Part shown: one piece after another, positions 26,362 through 34,627 of the stretch
Position numbering within the stretch: position 1 is the first letter of the stretch
Layout: every line of letters starts with the position of its first letter
Assembly (NCBI GenBank): GCA_904420045.1
Contig: CAJFTY010000019.1
Location: forward strand, 30,870-94,869
Reading direction: 5' to 3'
Length of the DNA stretch: 64,000 bases
Source of the DNA: Candidatus Metaruminococcus caecorum
GTDB lineage: Bacteria > Bacillota > Clostridia > Oscillospirales > Ruminococcaceae
Program-made: the position numbers and the translations under genes
Notes under the pieces: model-generated
What the model was told of the DNA's origin: nothing
Databases searched by the model: none
Seen by the model: only the letters and a program-made list of their open reading frames with translations

Positions 26362-27150
26362 TTACTTCTTTTTAAGTACTGCCACCGCAGCATAGTGCAA
26401 CACGTCAAACTTCGCGGGAGCAATTTTGTCCAGCAGTTTTTTATGTTCTGCCTCAAACTGCCGGATTTCCTCTTCGGACAGGGATGCGCCTACACCCCGG
26501 CAAGTTTTGACCCTTCCCCGCCAGCTTTCCCTGGTAAATGGGACGTGAAGGTCATAGACCTCCTGGTGCTCCAATATGAAGAAATTCAAATAAACCGGAG
26601 GAATCGAAATCGCGCGCCTGGTTTCTTTGCACCCTGACCAAAGTGGATTATATTTTAAAATCAGTTCCTCGCTTTTGCCTGCGATAGTGTCCTCAAAAGG
26701 CAGCCAAGCCATATACAGAACCGCAAACCGGCCGCCCGGTTTCAGAATTTTGTGCACCCGGGGAGCTAAGGTTTCATGATCAAAATAAGAAAAACACTGG
26801 CAAGCGGTCACAGTATCAAACGATTCGGCCGAAAATTCCATTTTTTCTGCGGACACACTCTGAAAGCCAATATCCATCTGCATGTTTTTTGAAAGGAGTT
26901 GAGCCTGCTCAATTTGGTTTTCGGAGCTGTCGATTCCAGTAAAATGTCCGCCATAACGGTATAAGTTTCGGGGGAGCACGCCGGTTCCTGTTCCGATATC
27001 CAATATATTTTTCCCAGGCCCGCACAAACCGAGGGCGAGAATTTTCTTATAGAACTCCTCCGGATAAATATCCCGGTAGGCCGCGTAATCCGCCGACGTC
27101 CGACCCCAGTCGAATATTTTTCCGTGGTCAATCTCCTGTCCCGTTGCCAT
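26362..27150 (-). CDS. Class I SAM-dependent methyltransferase
   Basis: A 262-residue protein with the SAM-binding motif I NILDIGTGTGVLPRNL, acidic motif GIDSSENQIEQA, and motif IV region FDTVTACQCFSYFDH. The post-motif KILKPGGRFAVLYMAWLPF is standard for small-molecule methyltransferases of the UbiE/type 11 group. The substrate is unknown. It is the first gene of a two-gene operon with the AraC regulator and divergent from melA. Confidence 0.88.
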   Translation of the reverse strand: MATGQEIDHGKIFDWGRTSADYAAYRDIYPEEFYKKILALGLCGPGKNILDIGTGTGVLPRNLYRYGGHFTGIDSSENQIEQAQLLSKNMQMDIGFQSVSAEKMEFSAESFDTVTACQCFSYFDHETLAPRVHKILKPGGRFAVLYMAWLPFEDTIAGKSEELILKYNPLWSGCKETRRAISIPPVYLNFFILEHQEVYDLHVPFTRESWRGRVKTCRGVGASLSEEEIRQFEAEHKKLLDKIAPAKFDVLHYAAVAVLKKK

Positions 27151-27181
27151 ATAACCGCTCCTTTTCCAAGTATCCTAGTAT

Positions 27182-27210
27182 ATTATAGCATTTTTTCATC
27201 TGGATTTCTA
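27182..27210 (-). promoter_or_regulatory. Promoter of the methyltransferase-AraC operon
   Basis: On the minus strand, TAGAAA (27210-27205), 17 bases, TATAAT (27187-27182). The weak -35 suggests activator dependence. Confidence 0.6.
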
Positions 27211-27296
27211 ACAAAAATTCTTTGCACATCACGTCCTGCGAAGAGTCACATCTATTCATTCTGCAACATAAGGACAATTTTTGGAAACAATCGTCG

Positions 27297-27325
27297 TAGA
27301 AACTCCTCCGCACAAAGGCTATAAT
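27297..27325 (+). promoter_or_regulatory. Promoter of melA
   Basis: TAGAAA (27297-27302), 17 bases, TATAAT (27320-27325). The same weak -35 hexamer is used by the divergent promoter, and about 86 bases between them could hold AraC operators. Confidence 0.6.
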
Positions 27326-27367
27326 GAAAGCGAATCCAAAGGAGTCCTGTGAAAGGAGCGACCAACT

Positions 27368-28690
27368 ATGCCGAAAATCACCTTTATGGGCGCGGGAAGC
27401 ACTGTATTTGCCCGAAATGTCCTGGGAGACTGCATGTGCACTCCCTCCCTGCGGGACAGCGAAATCGCCCTGTACGACATCGACCCCAAACGCCTGGAGG
27501 AATCCGAAATCATTCTGACCGCCATCAACAAAAATACAAATGAAGGCCGTGCCACCATCAAAACCTATCTGGGGGTGGAAAACCGCCGGGAGGCCCTTCG
27601 AGGCGCGGACTTCGTGGTCAACGCCATCCAGGTGGGGCTGTACGACCCCTGCACCATCATCGACTTTGAAGTTCCCAAAAAATACGGTCTGCGCCAGACC
27701 ATCGGCGACACTCTGGGCATCGGCGGCATTATGCGGGCGCTGCGCACCATCCCCGTCCTGCAGGGCTTTGCCGAGGACATGAGCGCCGTCTGCCCCAACG
27801 CCTGGTTTTTAAACTACACCAACCCCATGGCCATGCTGTCCGGATACATGCAGCGCTACACGGATATTAAAACCGTAGGCCTGTGCCACAGCGTCCAGTG
27901 CTGTTCTGAGCATCTTCTGAAAGCGTTGGGGATGGATGACAAGCTGGAGGGCCGCAAAGAAACCATCGCCGGCATCAACCACATGGGCTGGCTGCTGGAG
28001 CTTTACGACAAGGACGGCAACGACCTGTATCCCGAAATCCGCCGGCGGGCCGCCGAGAAAAACGCCAGCGAAAAACACGGCGACATGGTGCGGTACGAGT
28101 ACATCAAGCGCCTGGGCTATTACTGCACCGAGTCCAGCGAGCACAACGCCGAATACAATCCCCTATTTATCAAGTCCCGCCTGCCCGAGCTTATCGACCG
28201 GTTTAACATCCCCCTGGACGAATATCCCCGCCGGTGTGTGGAGCAGATCAAGGGCTGGGAAAAAGAGAAAAATGACATCTTGGCCGACGGCAAGGTAACC
28301 CACACCCGCACCGGGGAGTACGCTTCCTACATCATGGAGGCCATGGTTACCGGACAGCCCTACAAGATCGGCGGAAACGTGTTAAACACCGGTTTGATCG
28401 ACAATCTGCCCGCCGACGCCTGCGTGGAAGTTCCCTGTATGGTAGACGATATGGGCGTGCGCCCCTGCCATGTGGGACGGCTTCCCGTGCAGCTGGCGGC
28501 TATGAACATGACCAACATCAACCCCCAGCTGATGACCATCGAAGCGGCGGTCACCAGAAAGCGGGAAAGCATTTACCAGGCCGCTATGCTGGATCCCCAT
28601 ACCGCGGCGGAGCTTTCCATCGACGAGATCGTCGCCATGTGCGATGACCTGATCGAGGCCCACGGGGACTATATGAAGGACTACCGGTAA
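27368..28690 (+). CDS. melA: Glycoside hydrolase family 4 alpha-galactosidase
   Basis: A 440-residue GH4 enzyme. GH4 uses NAD+ and a divalent metal for an oxidation-elimination mechanism. Visible are the NAD-binding N-terminus (ITFMGAGSTVFARNV), NAIQVGLYDPC, the active-site sequence GLCHSVQ, and GINHMGW. In GH4 the CHSV tetrad is associated with alpha-galactosidases, as opposed to CHG or CHEV forms. AAAGGAG sits ten bases before the ATG. No phospho-sugar transporter is adjacent. Divergent from an AraC regulator, which probably controls it. Confidence 0.88.
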   Translation: MPKITFMGAGSTVFARNVLGDCMCTPSLRDSEIALYDIDPKRLEESEIILTAINKNTNEGRATIKTYLGVENRREALRGADFVVNAIQVGLYDPCTIIDFEVPKKYGLRQTIGDTLGIGGIMRALRTIPVLQGFAEDMSAVCPNAWFLNYTNPMAMLSGYMQRYTDIKTVGLCHSVQCCSEHLLKALGMDDKLEGRKETIAGINHMGWLLELYDKDGNDLYPEIRRRAAEKNASEKHGDMVRYEYIKRLGYYCTESSEHNAEYNPLFIKSRLPELIDRFNIPLDEYPRRCVEQIKGWEKEKNDILADGKVTHTRTGEYASYIMEAMVTGQPYKIGGNVLNTGLIDNLPADACVEVPCMVDDMGVRPCHVGRLPVQLAAMNMTNINPQLMTIEAAVTRKRESIYQAAMLDPHTAAELSIDEIVAMCDDLIEAHGDYMKDYR

Positions 28691-28740
28691 CACGTATGGG
28701 CGGATTCCTTATCCACCCGTATCAGATGCTTCTTCTAGAA

Positions 28741-28795
28741 ACAGCCATCCCCGGCGAAACCTTGGGTTCGCCGGGGATGGCTGTTTCATTTATTT
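28741..28795 (+). terminator. Terminator of melA
   Basis: An 18-bp stem (28741-28758 with 28767-28784) with an eight-base loop, then a T-rich tail. Confidence 0.85.
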
Positions 28796-28820
28796 TGTCG
28801 TTTACAGAAGCTGATGAGAA

Positions 28821-29765
28821 CTAGTCCAATCCTTCCTTCTGAAAGAAGGTATAGCTCCCCTTGCCTTTGGATGCTTTTGACCGGTACAGCGCCTGATCCG
28901 CTTTGTCAAACAGCTCCTCAAAGGTTTCGGCGTCCTGTGGGTACAGCGCCGAACCAATACAGTTTGTGCAGCCGCTCTCACCTCCGCACTGGATCAGATG
29001 CTGAAATCGCTCTTCCAGCCACGCGGTATTGGTTATATTTTGTATCAGCAGGATAAATTCATCCCCGCCAAACCGGCCGATAACGTCCGTGCGCCTTAAA
29101 GAGTCCGTCAAGGCATCGGCGACGGTGCGGATTACACGGTCCCCTTCGGCATGCCCATAGGTATCGTTTATTTTTTTCAGGTCGTCGATATCCAGAAGCA
29201 CAAGAGCGTGCATCTGATCGGGCTGCTCCTTAAGTGTTTGCCGGATAATGTCAATGGAAGCCTGTTTGTTGTACAGACCGGTAAAACCGTCCGTATGGGT
29301 TTTTCGGACAAGTTTGTCTGTTTTTTTCTTGGCGTCGTTGATGTCGATGATCACCCCGATCATTTTGACCGGGACCTGATCCTCCAGCAGCGGCACCACA
29401 TGAAGCTCACACCAGATATAGTCAGAGCCGCCCGCTTTCATCCTCGCCTGATAGGTGGTGGGAGTTCCGCCAAAAATATTCTTGAATGCGCGGTCAATCA
29501 CCGGGCCATCCTCCGGATGGGAAAAATACTTTGACACCGCTTTCTGATATTCCCCCGGTTCTAGTTGGCTGTACGGCCGGACATCCTCTAAAATTCTTTC
29601 GCCTGAAACACCAAAGATATCCTCCGCATTTTCAAAAAACGTATAAAGCTGCCTTTTCAAGTCGACTTCAAACACGCAGATTTTTGCCGCCTTTAAAGCG
29701 ACATATAGGCGTTCTTTATATTGGGTTAGTTCGAACAATTCGTTGGATAAAGCATCCTGATGCAT
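28821..29765 (-). CDS. PAS-GGDEF diguanylate cyclase
   Basis: A 314-residue protein with a PAS sensory domain (about 20-145: VALKAAKICVFEVDLKRQLYTFFENAEDIFG onward) and a GGDEF domain (about 150-310). The active site GGDEF is intact (GRFGGDEFILL), and the inhibitory I-site RxxD is present as RRTD at the canonical distance. It is therefore predicted to make cyclic di-GMP with product inhibition. It lacks membrane helices, so the signal is intracellular. Monocistronic; no c-di-GMP riboswitch or PilZ protein was recognised in the window. Confidence 0.92.
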   Translation of the reverse strand: MHQDALSNELFELTQYKERLYVALKAAKICVFEVDLKRQLYTFFENAEDIFGVSGERILEDVRPYSQLEPGEYQKAVSKYFSHPEDGPVIDRAFKNIFGGTPTTYQARMKAGGSDYIWCELHVVPLLEDQVPVKMIGVIIDINDAKKKTDKLVRKTHTDGFTGLYNKQASIDIIRQTLKEQPDQMHALVLLDIDDLKKINDTYGHAEGDRVIRTVADALTDSLRRTDVIGRFGGDEFILLIQNITNTAWLEERFQHLIQCGGESGCTNCIGSALYPQDAETFEELFDKADQALYRSKASKGKGSYTFFQKEGLD

Positions 29766-29937
29766 TGATAGGTTTCATCCTTTGACCGAAAATAATATCG
29801 TTGTGTAACAATTCCGCCCTAAAGTGGTAGAATCAGCCAACTGGGCGAGCGTGGGCAAAGCGAACGGCCGCCACTGCCATCTTGTAAATATCATAATACC
29901 ATTCCTAGAATTTTCTGACAAGTAAAAAATTCTTTCC

Positions 29938-29976
29938 AAAAAACAGCCGGCTTTTCCAGCGGAAAAAGCCGGCTGT
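29938..29976 (-). terminator. Terminator of the hydrogenase-sensor operon
   Basis: A 13-bp stem (29943-29955 with 29964-29976) with a T run on the minus strand. The rest of 29766-30030 shows no gene. Confidence 0.88.
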
Positions 29977-30030
29977 ACCGGTAAAGCGTATGCAAGCTCG
30001 TGCGGAGCATTTCCCCTTGCGGCACTGTGG

Positions 30031-31203
30031 TTAAAAATAGTCGAGCTTTACCTTTTTTCCCATGCTCGAAACCAGAGCCGCCAGCTCTTTGATTAGATTG
30101 AGCTTGAGCCCCAGACTGATGGGCATTTCTGGGTTTTGGTGGGCGGGGTTTAATGCCCGCCCCACCAGAAAATGCACCTGGGTGGATTCCTCCAGAATCA
30201 TTTTGGCCAGACGGGTGGCGCCGTCTTTTTTGTTGAGGGTAAAGGTGTCCCATTTTTCCTCCGGCGCGTCTTTGAGGGTCTTGATGATTTCCAGCGCCTT
30301 GCCCAGGGTGAGCACCCCCTCGGTCACCAGGTCAATGCCCTCCATCGTGGCAGTGGGAGGGACCGCGGGGTTTTCATAGTCGATGGAAACCTTTAGCTCC
30401 TTACCGGTGAGCTTGCTGACGATCTGGGAGGTGGTTCCCCCGCAGACCACTTTTTTCCCGGGATTTTCCATCAGCTTTTTGACCACGATCTCGTCCGAGG
30501 CCGGGTCCACCGGCGGTCCCACCATGATGGTAACCGGGGTATTCTGCTTCATCTTGACGACGCACACCGTACTGTCATCCCCGCACTTTTGCATGTACAG
30601 GGTGTTGACCGCCAACAGGATCTTTCTGGCGACCTCCAGCGGGGACATCTGGCCGGTGATGTTCTCCCGGATAAACTTGACGATGTTGTCGTACTGCCAG
30701 CCCAAATCCATCAGGCTTCCCACCCCGGCGTGCACAACCCCGTCTGAGAAGGTGATGAGCATATCCCCTTCGGAAAGCTGAAGCTCCGAAATGAAAATCT
30801 GCTTGCCGGACATGGTTTCCTCCCGGCGGTCAAAGGGGGTGACCACGCCGTCCTTTAGGTAGACGAGCTCCGGGTTATCGAATTCGGCCAGATAGGTCTT
30901 TCCGTCGTTGTCCACGTGGATAATGGTAAAGGTGGAGTACGCCACCCCCCGCTCGGAACAGACCGGCAGGGTGCTGGCGATGGTGTCCACCGCCTCGTCC
31001 AGCGTGGCGCCGGAGGACAGCATGGTGGCGATGATCTTGCTGGTCAGGGTGGACAAAATGTTCGCCTTGACCCCGCTGCCCAGCCCGTCTGCCAGCACCG
31101 CCAGGGCGAAGTCGTCGGTGCGGGTGAACTCCACCTTGTCCCCGCACAGCTCCTCGCCGTATTTATGTAAGCTTTCGTAGGCGATATCCGCAAATAAATC
31201 CAT
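30031..31203 (-). CDS. SpoIIE-type (PP2C-like) serine phosphatase
   Basis: A 390-residue protein. Residues 1-215 form a PP2C/SpoIIE phosphatase domain with metal-binding Asp residues in FALAVLADGLGSGVKAN, DMLITFSDGVVHAG and CGDDSTVCVVKMK. A separate C-terminal domain of about 170 residues has no recognised motif. It lies three bases after the hydrogenase-PAS gene and is clearly cotranscribed. Such phosphatases accompany group C sensory [FeFe] hydrogenases in anaerobic Firmicutes and are thought to pass a redox or H2 signal to protein phosphorylation; the target here is unknown. Confidence 0.88.
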   Translation of the reverse strand: MDLFADIAYESLHKYGEELCGDKVEFTRTDDFALAVLADGLGSGVKANILSTLTSKIIATMLSSGATLDEAVDTIASTLPVCSERGVAYSTFTIIHVDNDGKTYLAEFDNPELVYLKDGVVTPFDRREETMSGKQIFISELQLSEGDMLITFSDGVVHAGVGSLMDLGWQYDNIVKFIRENITGQMSPLEVARKILLAVNTLYMQKCGDDSTVCVVKMKQNTPVTIMVGPPVDPASDEIVVKKLMENPGKKVVCGGTTSQIVSKLTGKELKVSIDYENPAVPPTATMEGIDLVTEGVLTLGKALEIIKTLKDAPEEKWDTFTLNKKDGATRLAKMILEESTQVHFLVGRALNPAHQNPEMPISLGLKLNLIKELAALVSSMGKKVKLDYF

Positions 31204-31206
31204 TCG

Positions 31207-32907
31207 CTATTCCCCCGCGTTCTCCGCCATGGATTTCTTGAGCTTGGTCAGCGCCACCTTGGTTTCCGCGGTGGTTTCGCCCAAAAGGCTGGCGATTTCC
31301 TGCGCCACCCGCATCTGCTTGTCGATAACCTGCTGTGCGGTTTCCACCGTGTGGCGGCGCAGCGCTTCCATCTCAGCTTCGTCCCGGGTCTCCTGGGTGA
31401 TGTCTTTGACAAAGGCCACATACATGTTGTGTTCCTTGACATACACCACCGTCTGCTCGGCGATCTTGCCCAGATCCTCGTATTCCGCCTTGGTGACCGC
31501 CGGACGCTGTTCTTTGCGGGCTGCTTCAAAATCCAGATCTTTCAGATAAAGGTCCAAGGGCAGGCCCAGCGCGTCTTTGCGGGTCAGGCCGAACATGGTT
31601 TCCGCCATGGGGTTCATATCCTGGATCAGCAGGTCTCCGTCCAGCGCGAAAATCGCGTTGGGGGAATTGGACAGCACGGTGTTGCTCAGATTTTCCGCCC
31701 GCTCTCTGAAAAACGGCAGGCACATGTTGATGTCCGCCTTGCCCTGATACACCGCAATGGCCTTTTCCCGGCAGCTGGCATAGCCGCAGCTTCCGCAGTT
31801 TAATTCCTGCTCCTTGGTGAACTTCCCGGTCTTGGCCAAAATCTTGGCGATCTGCTCCTCGGTGGGCATGTCGTACCGGGGAGCGCGGTTTGCGAATACC
31901 CGAGGATGGAAAAGCTCCTGCCGGCAGCTTTCGGGCACCCGGTCGTCCCGCTCCTGACGCTGCTCCGATACAAAGCCCTGGGCCACCACGGGATTTTTTC
32001 GCTTCAGCCGCATCACCGGACCGCCCAGACAGCTGCCCGCGCAGATGTTGGCCTCCACAAACAGGCCGGTCAGGTTGTCGTGCTCCATGGCGTCCAGAAG
32101 ATCCAGGCACCGGTCGAATCCATCCACCGTCACCGTCCGGTAGTTTGTAAGCGCCTCAGGAGCGATGGTTTTGACGATCCCGCAGGGAGTGGGATACAGC
32201 CGTGCAATGGGATGCGCTACCCCGGGGGCGGAAGAATCCTCCCCGTCCAGGGACAAGTCCTCTTCCGCGATCCACTGGTCCAGCTCGTCAAAGGTGAGCA
32301 CGTTGTCCACCAGCCCCCCGGCCAGGGGATCGGCGGCCTCGCTTTTCTTGGAAAAGCACGGCCCGATAAACACGACTTTGATGTCCCCGTAGCTTTCCCG
32401 CATCATCCGGGCGTGGGCCATCATGGGGCTGGATACCGGAGCCAGCGCCGGGATCAGCTTGGGATAATGCTTTTCCACCAACGATACCAGGGAGCTGCAC
32501 GCGGTGACGATCACATTGCGCATCTCGCCCTTTTCCATCAAAGCGGCGTATTCTTTCGAGACTTCGTAGGCGCCGATGGCGGTTTCCTCCACGCCCTGAA
32601 AGCCCAGGGACTTCAGCGCGGCGGTCAGCCGGCCGAAGTCGGTGGTTCCCCAGTATCCCGACCAGGAAGGGGCCACCGTCACATACACCGGCTTTTCCCC
32701 CGCCAGCAGCCGCTTGACCCGGTCGAGCTCGCTGACCACGTATTTGGCGTTCTGGGGACAGTTTTTCACACACCGTCCGCAGAGGATGCAGTCCTCCTCG
32801 ATGACGGCGGCCCGTCCATCCTTAAATTCGATGGCCTTGATAGGACATCCCCGTATACATTTATAACAGTTCTGGCAGTTGCCTTCCTGCAGTCGAATGA
32901 TGCTCAA
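31207..32907 (-). CDS. hydS: Sensory-type [FeFe] hydrogenase with PAS domain (HydS-like, group C)
   Basis: A 566-residue protein. Two [4Fe-4S] ferredoxin clusters (residues 11-55: CQNCYKCIRGCP, CILCGRCVKNCP) are followed by an H-cluster domain (about 70-330), a further cysteine cluster (CGSCGYASC with a later CLP), a PAS domain (about 410-520) and a helical tail. H-cluster ligand cysteines are kept in TACSSL, PCFSKK and NICAGSC. The second Cys of the usual TSCCPxW motif, which relays protons in catalytic enzymes, is replaced by Ser. This fits a sensor, not a bulk hydrogenase. The start is a TTG at 32907, nine bases after AAAGGAGG; the ATG beside it is out of frame. Confidence 0.88.
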   Translation of the reverse strand: MSIIRLQEGNCQNCYKCIRGCPIKAIEFKDGRAAVIEEDCILCGRCVKNCPQNAKYVVSELDRVKRLLAGEKPVYVTVAPSWSGYWGTTDFGRLTAALKSLGFQGVEETAIGAYEVSKEYAALMEKGEMRNVIVTACSSLVSLVEKHYPKLIPALAPVSSPMMAHARMMRESYGDIKVVFIGPCFSKKSEAADPLAGGLVDNVLTFDELDQWIAEEDLSLDGEDSSAPGVAHPIARLYPTPCGIVKTIAPEALTNYRTVTVDGFDRCLDLLDAMEHDNLTGLFVEANICAGSCLGGPVMRLKRKNPVVAQGFVSEQRQERDDRVPESCRQELFHPRVFANRAPRYDMPTEEQIAKILAKTGKFTKEQELNCGSCGYASCREKAIAVYQGKADINMCLPFFRERAENLSNTVLSNSPNAIFALDGDLLIQDMNPMAETMFGLTRKDALGLPLDLYLKDLDFEAARKEQRPAVTKAEYEDLGKIAEQTVVYVKEHNMYVAFVKDITQETRDEAEMEALRRHTVETAQQVIDKQMRVAQEIASLLGETTAETKVALTKLKKSMAENAGE

Positions 32908-32926
32908 GCTCCATGTCCTCCTTTGT

Positions 32927-33172
32927 TTACAATTGGGGCATAATCCGGCTTCGGAACACGTCCTCCGCATTGACGATGGTCACGCCTTCCACAGGCTCCC
33001 CATCCAGGGTGATGGACAGCCCCTGCATACACCGCCCCTGGCAGAAGGACGCCTTGAGGGTCACCTTATCCCCCAGGTGCTCCTCTTTAATCAGCCGTTC
33101 AAATGTCTTTAATACGGGATACGACCCCTTTAAATGGCAGGAGCTTCCCACACAGACGGTTAAATCTTTCAT
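32927..33172 (-). CDS. Thioredoxin-like [2Fe-2S] ferredoxin
   Basis: An 81-residue protein of the NuoE/HydC-type thioredoxin-like ferredoxin family. The cluster ligands are expected to be the Cys of VCVGSSCHLKGS and of SFCQGRCMQG. It is the first gene of the operon with the sensory hydrogenase and phosphatase, and probably carries electrons to or from the hydrogenase module. I take the ATG at 33172 because the conserved domain begins there; ATGs at about 33187 and 33202 are possible alternatives. Confidence 0.85.
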   Translation of the reverse strand: MKDLTVCVGSSCHLKGSYPVLKTFERLIKEEHLGDKVTLKASFCQGRCMQGLSITLDGEPVEGVTIVNAEDVFRSRIMPQL

Positions 33173-33212
33173 CGTTTGGTCACCCATCCTTTCGCGCATG
33201 GTGTTCCTATTC

Positions 33213-33241
33213 ATTTTACACCAATTATCCCGTAGGTTCAA
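33213..33241 (-). promoter_or_regulatory. Sigma-A type promoter of the hydrogenase-sensor operon
   Basis: On the minus strand, TTGAAC (33241-33236), 17 bases, TAAAAT (33218-33213). Confidence 0.78.
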
Positions 33242-33345
33242 GTGGAAATTCTGGCACTATTCACAAGCTTGTCCCACTGTTTAGCGGGAGTGCGGCAAAA
33301 ATCTTCAAAAAGCCTGTTTCCGGGGTCTTTGCTGTGAAAAAAAGC

Positions 33346-33374
33346 TTTCAAAACCCGCCCAACTGTGCTAAAAT
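33346..33374 (+). promoter_or_regulatory. Promoter of the aminotransferase-trpS unit
   Basis: TTTCAA (33346-33351), 17 bases, TAAAAT (33369-33374). Confidence 0.6.
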
Positions 33375-33406
33375 AATACTATTATGATGCGTAAGGGATG
33401 ATGAGT

Positions 33407-34597
33407 ATGACACCAGTATTCGCCAACCGGATCGGCAGCTTAAAAGCCTCTGCCATCCGTGAAATTTTAAAATCCACCGCCGATCCCAACGTGATCTCCT
33501 TTGCGGCGGGTAATCCGGCTCCCGAGGCGTTCCCCACCGAGGCCATCGCCAAGATTTCCAATGAAATCCTGACAAAACATCCAATTTCCGCGCTGCAGTA
33601 CAGCATCACCGAGGGCTATACCCCCCTGCGGGACCGGATGAAGGCCTATCTCAAAGAAAACATGAACATCGGCCGGGAGTTTGACGACCTGATTATCGTA
33701 TCGGGCGCCCAGCAGGGCATTGAGCACTCCTGTAAGGTGCTGTGCAACGAGGGCGACACGGTGATCTGTGAAAACCCCAGCTTTGTGGGCGCGCTTAACG
33801 CGTTTAAATCCTACGGGGTCAACCTGGTGGGCGTGGAAATGGACGAGGATGGCATCAACATTGAGCATCTGGAAGCCGCCCTGAAACAAAATCCCAACAC
33901 CAAGATGATGTATTTGATCCCCAACTTCCAGAATCCCTCCGGCATCACCATGTCCCTTGCAAAGCGCAAGGCGGTGTATGCGCTGGCCAAGCAGTACGGC
34001 GTGCTGATTTTTGAGGACAATCCCTACGGGGAGCTGCGCTTTGAGGGCGAGGATGTTCCCGCCATCAAAAGCCTGGACGAGGACGGCATCGTCATTTACG
34101 GCGGCAGCTTCAGCAAGGTGCTGTCCCCCGGCTTCCGGGTGGGCCACGTCACCGCCCCCAAAGAGATTATCCAGAAGATCGTGGTGGCCAAGCAGACCTG
34201 CGATGTACACACCAACATCTGGTCCCAGATCATCTGCGACGAGTTTATGAAGCAATATGATTTTTCCCAGCACATCCAGGGCTTACAGAAAATCTACAAG
34301 CACAAAGCGCAGCTGATGCTCGACGGAATCAAGCGGGAGTTTTCTCCCCAGGTGGTCCATACAGTTCCCCAGGGCGGGCTGTTTTTGTGGTGCACCCTCC
34401 CCGAGGGCAGTGACATGATGGCATTTTGCCGCAAAGCGGTGGAACAAAACGTGGCGGTGGTTCCCGGCACGGCGTTTTTGCCGGACGAGGAAACCTATTC
34501 CACCACCTCCTTCCGGATGAACTACTCCACCCCCACCGACGAGGAAATCGTGGAAGGCGTCAAACGCCTTGGCGCGCTGACCCGCTTGATGTTTTAA
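33407..34597 (+). CDS. PLP-dependent aminotransferase (class I/II, 2-aminoadipate-type)
   Basis: A 396-residue fold type I aminotransferase. ISFAAGNPAPEAFP at the N-terminus, ALQYSITEGYTPLRDRM, PNFQNPSGITM, the Asp/Tyr pair IFEDNPYGELRF and the PLP lysine in GSFSKVLSPGFRVG match the MocR-like/2-aminoadipate transaminase group, which transfers amino groups from several hydrophobic or acidic amino acids. There is no N-terminal helix-turn-helix, so it is the enzyme, not a MocR regulator. The start at 33407 is nine bases after AAGGG. It lies 30 bases before trpS and probably forms an operon with it; an aromatic substrate is possible but not shown. Confidence 0.9.
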   Translation: MTPVFANRIGSLKASAIREILKSTADPNVISFAAGNPAPEAFPTEAIAKISNEILTKHPISALQYSITEGYTPLRDRMKAYLKENMNIGREFDDLIIVSGAQQGIEHSCKVLCNEGDTVICENPSFVGALNAFKSYGVNLVGVEMDEDGINIEHLEAALKQNPNTKMMYLIPNFQNPSGITMSLAKRKAVYALAKQYGVLIFEDNPYGELRFEGEDVPAIKSLDEDGIVIYGGSFSKVLSPGFRVGHVTAPKEIIQKIVVAKQTCDVHTNIWSQIICDEFMKQYDFSQHIQGLQKIYKHKAQLMLDGIKREFSPQVVHTVPQGGLFLWCTLPEGSDMMAFCRKAVEQNVAVVPGTAFLPDEETYSTTSFRMNYSTPTDEEIVEGVKRLGALTRLMF

Positions 34598-34627
34598 AGA
34601 AACCCCAACCGAAAAGGAGTATGCAGT

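Noticed and set aside
29766..30030. Small gene or RNA between the diguanylate cyclase and the phosphatase
   Set aside because: Only a terminator hairpin for the phosphatase operon was found; no reading frame with a ribosome-binding site is present.
31207..32907. Catalytic [FeFe] hydrogenase for H2 production
   Set aside because: The proton-relay Cys is replaced, and PAS plus phosphatase context indicates a sensor.
33398..34597. MocR-type transcription regulator
   Set aside because: The protein lacks the N-terminal winged helix and is only the aminotransferase domain.
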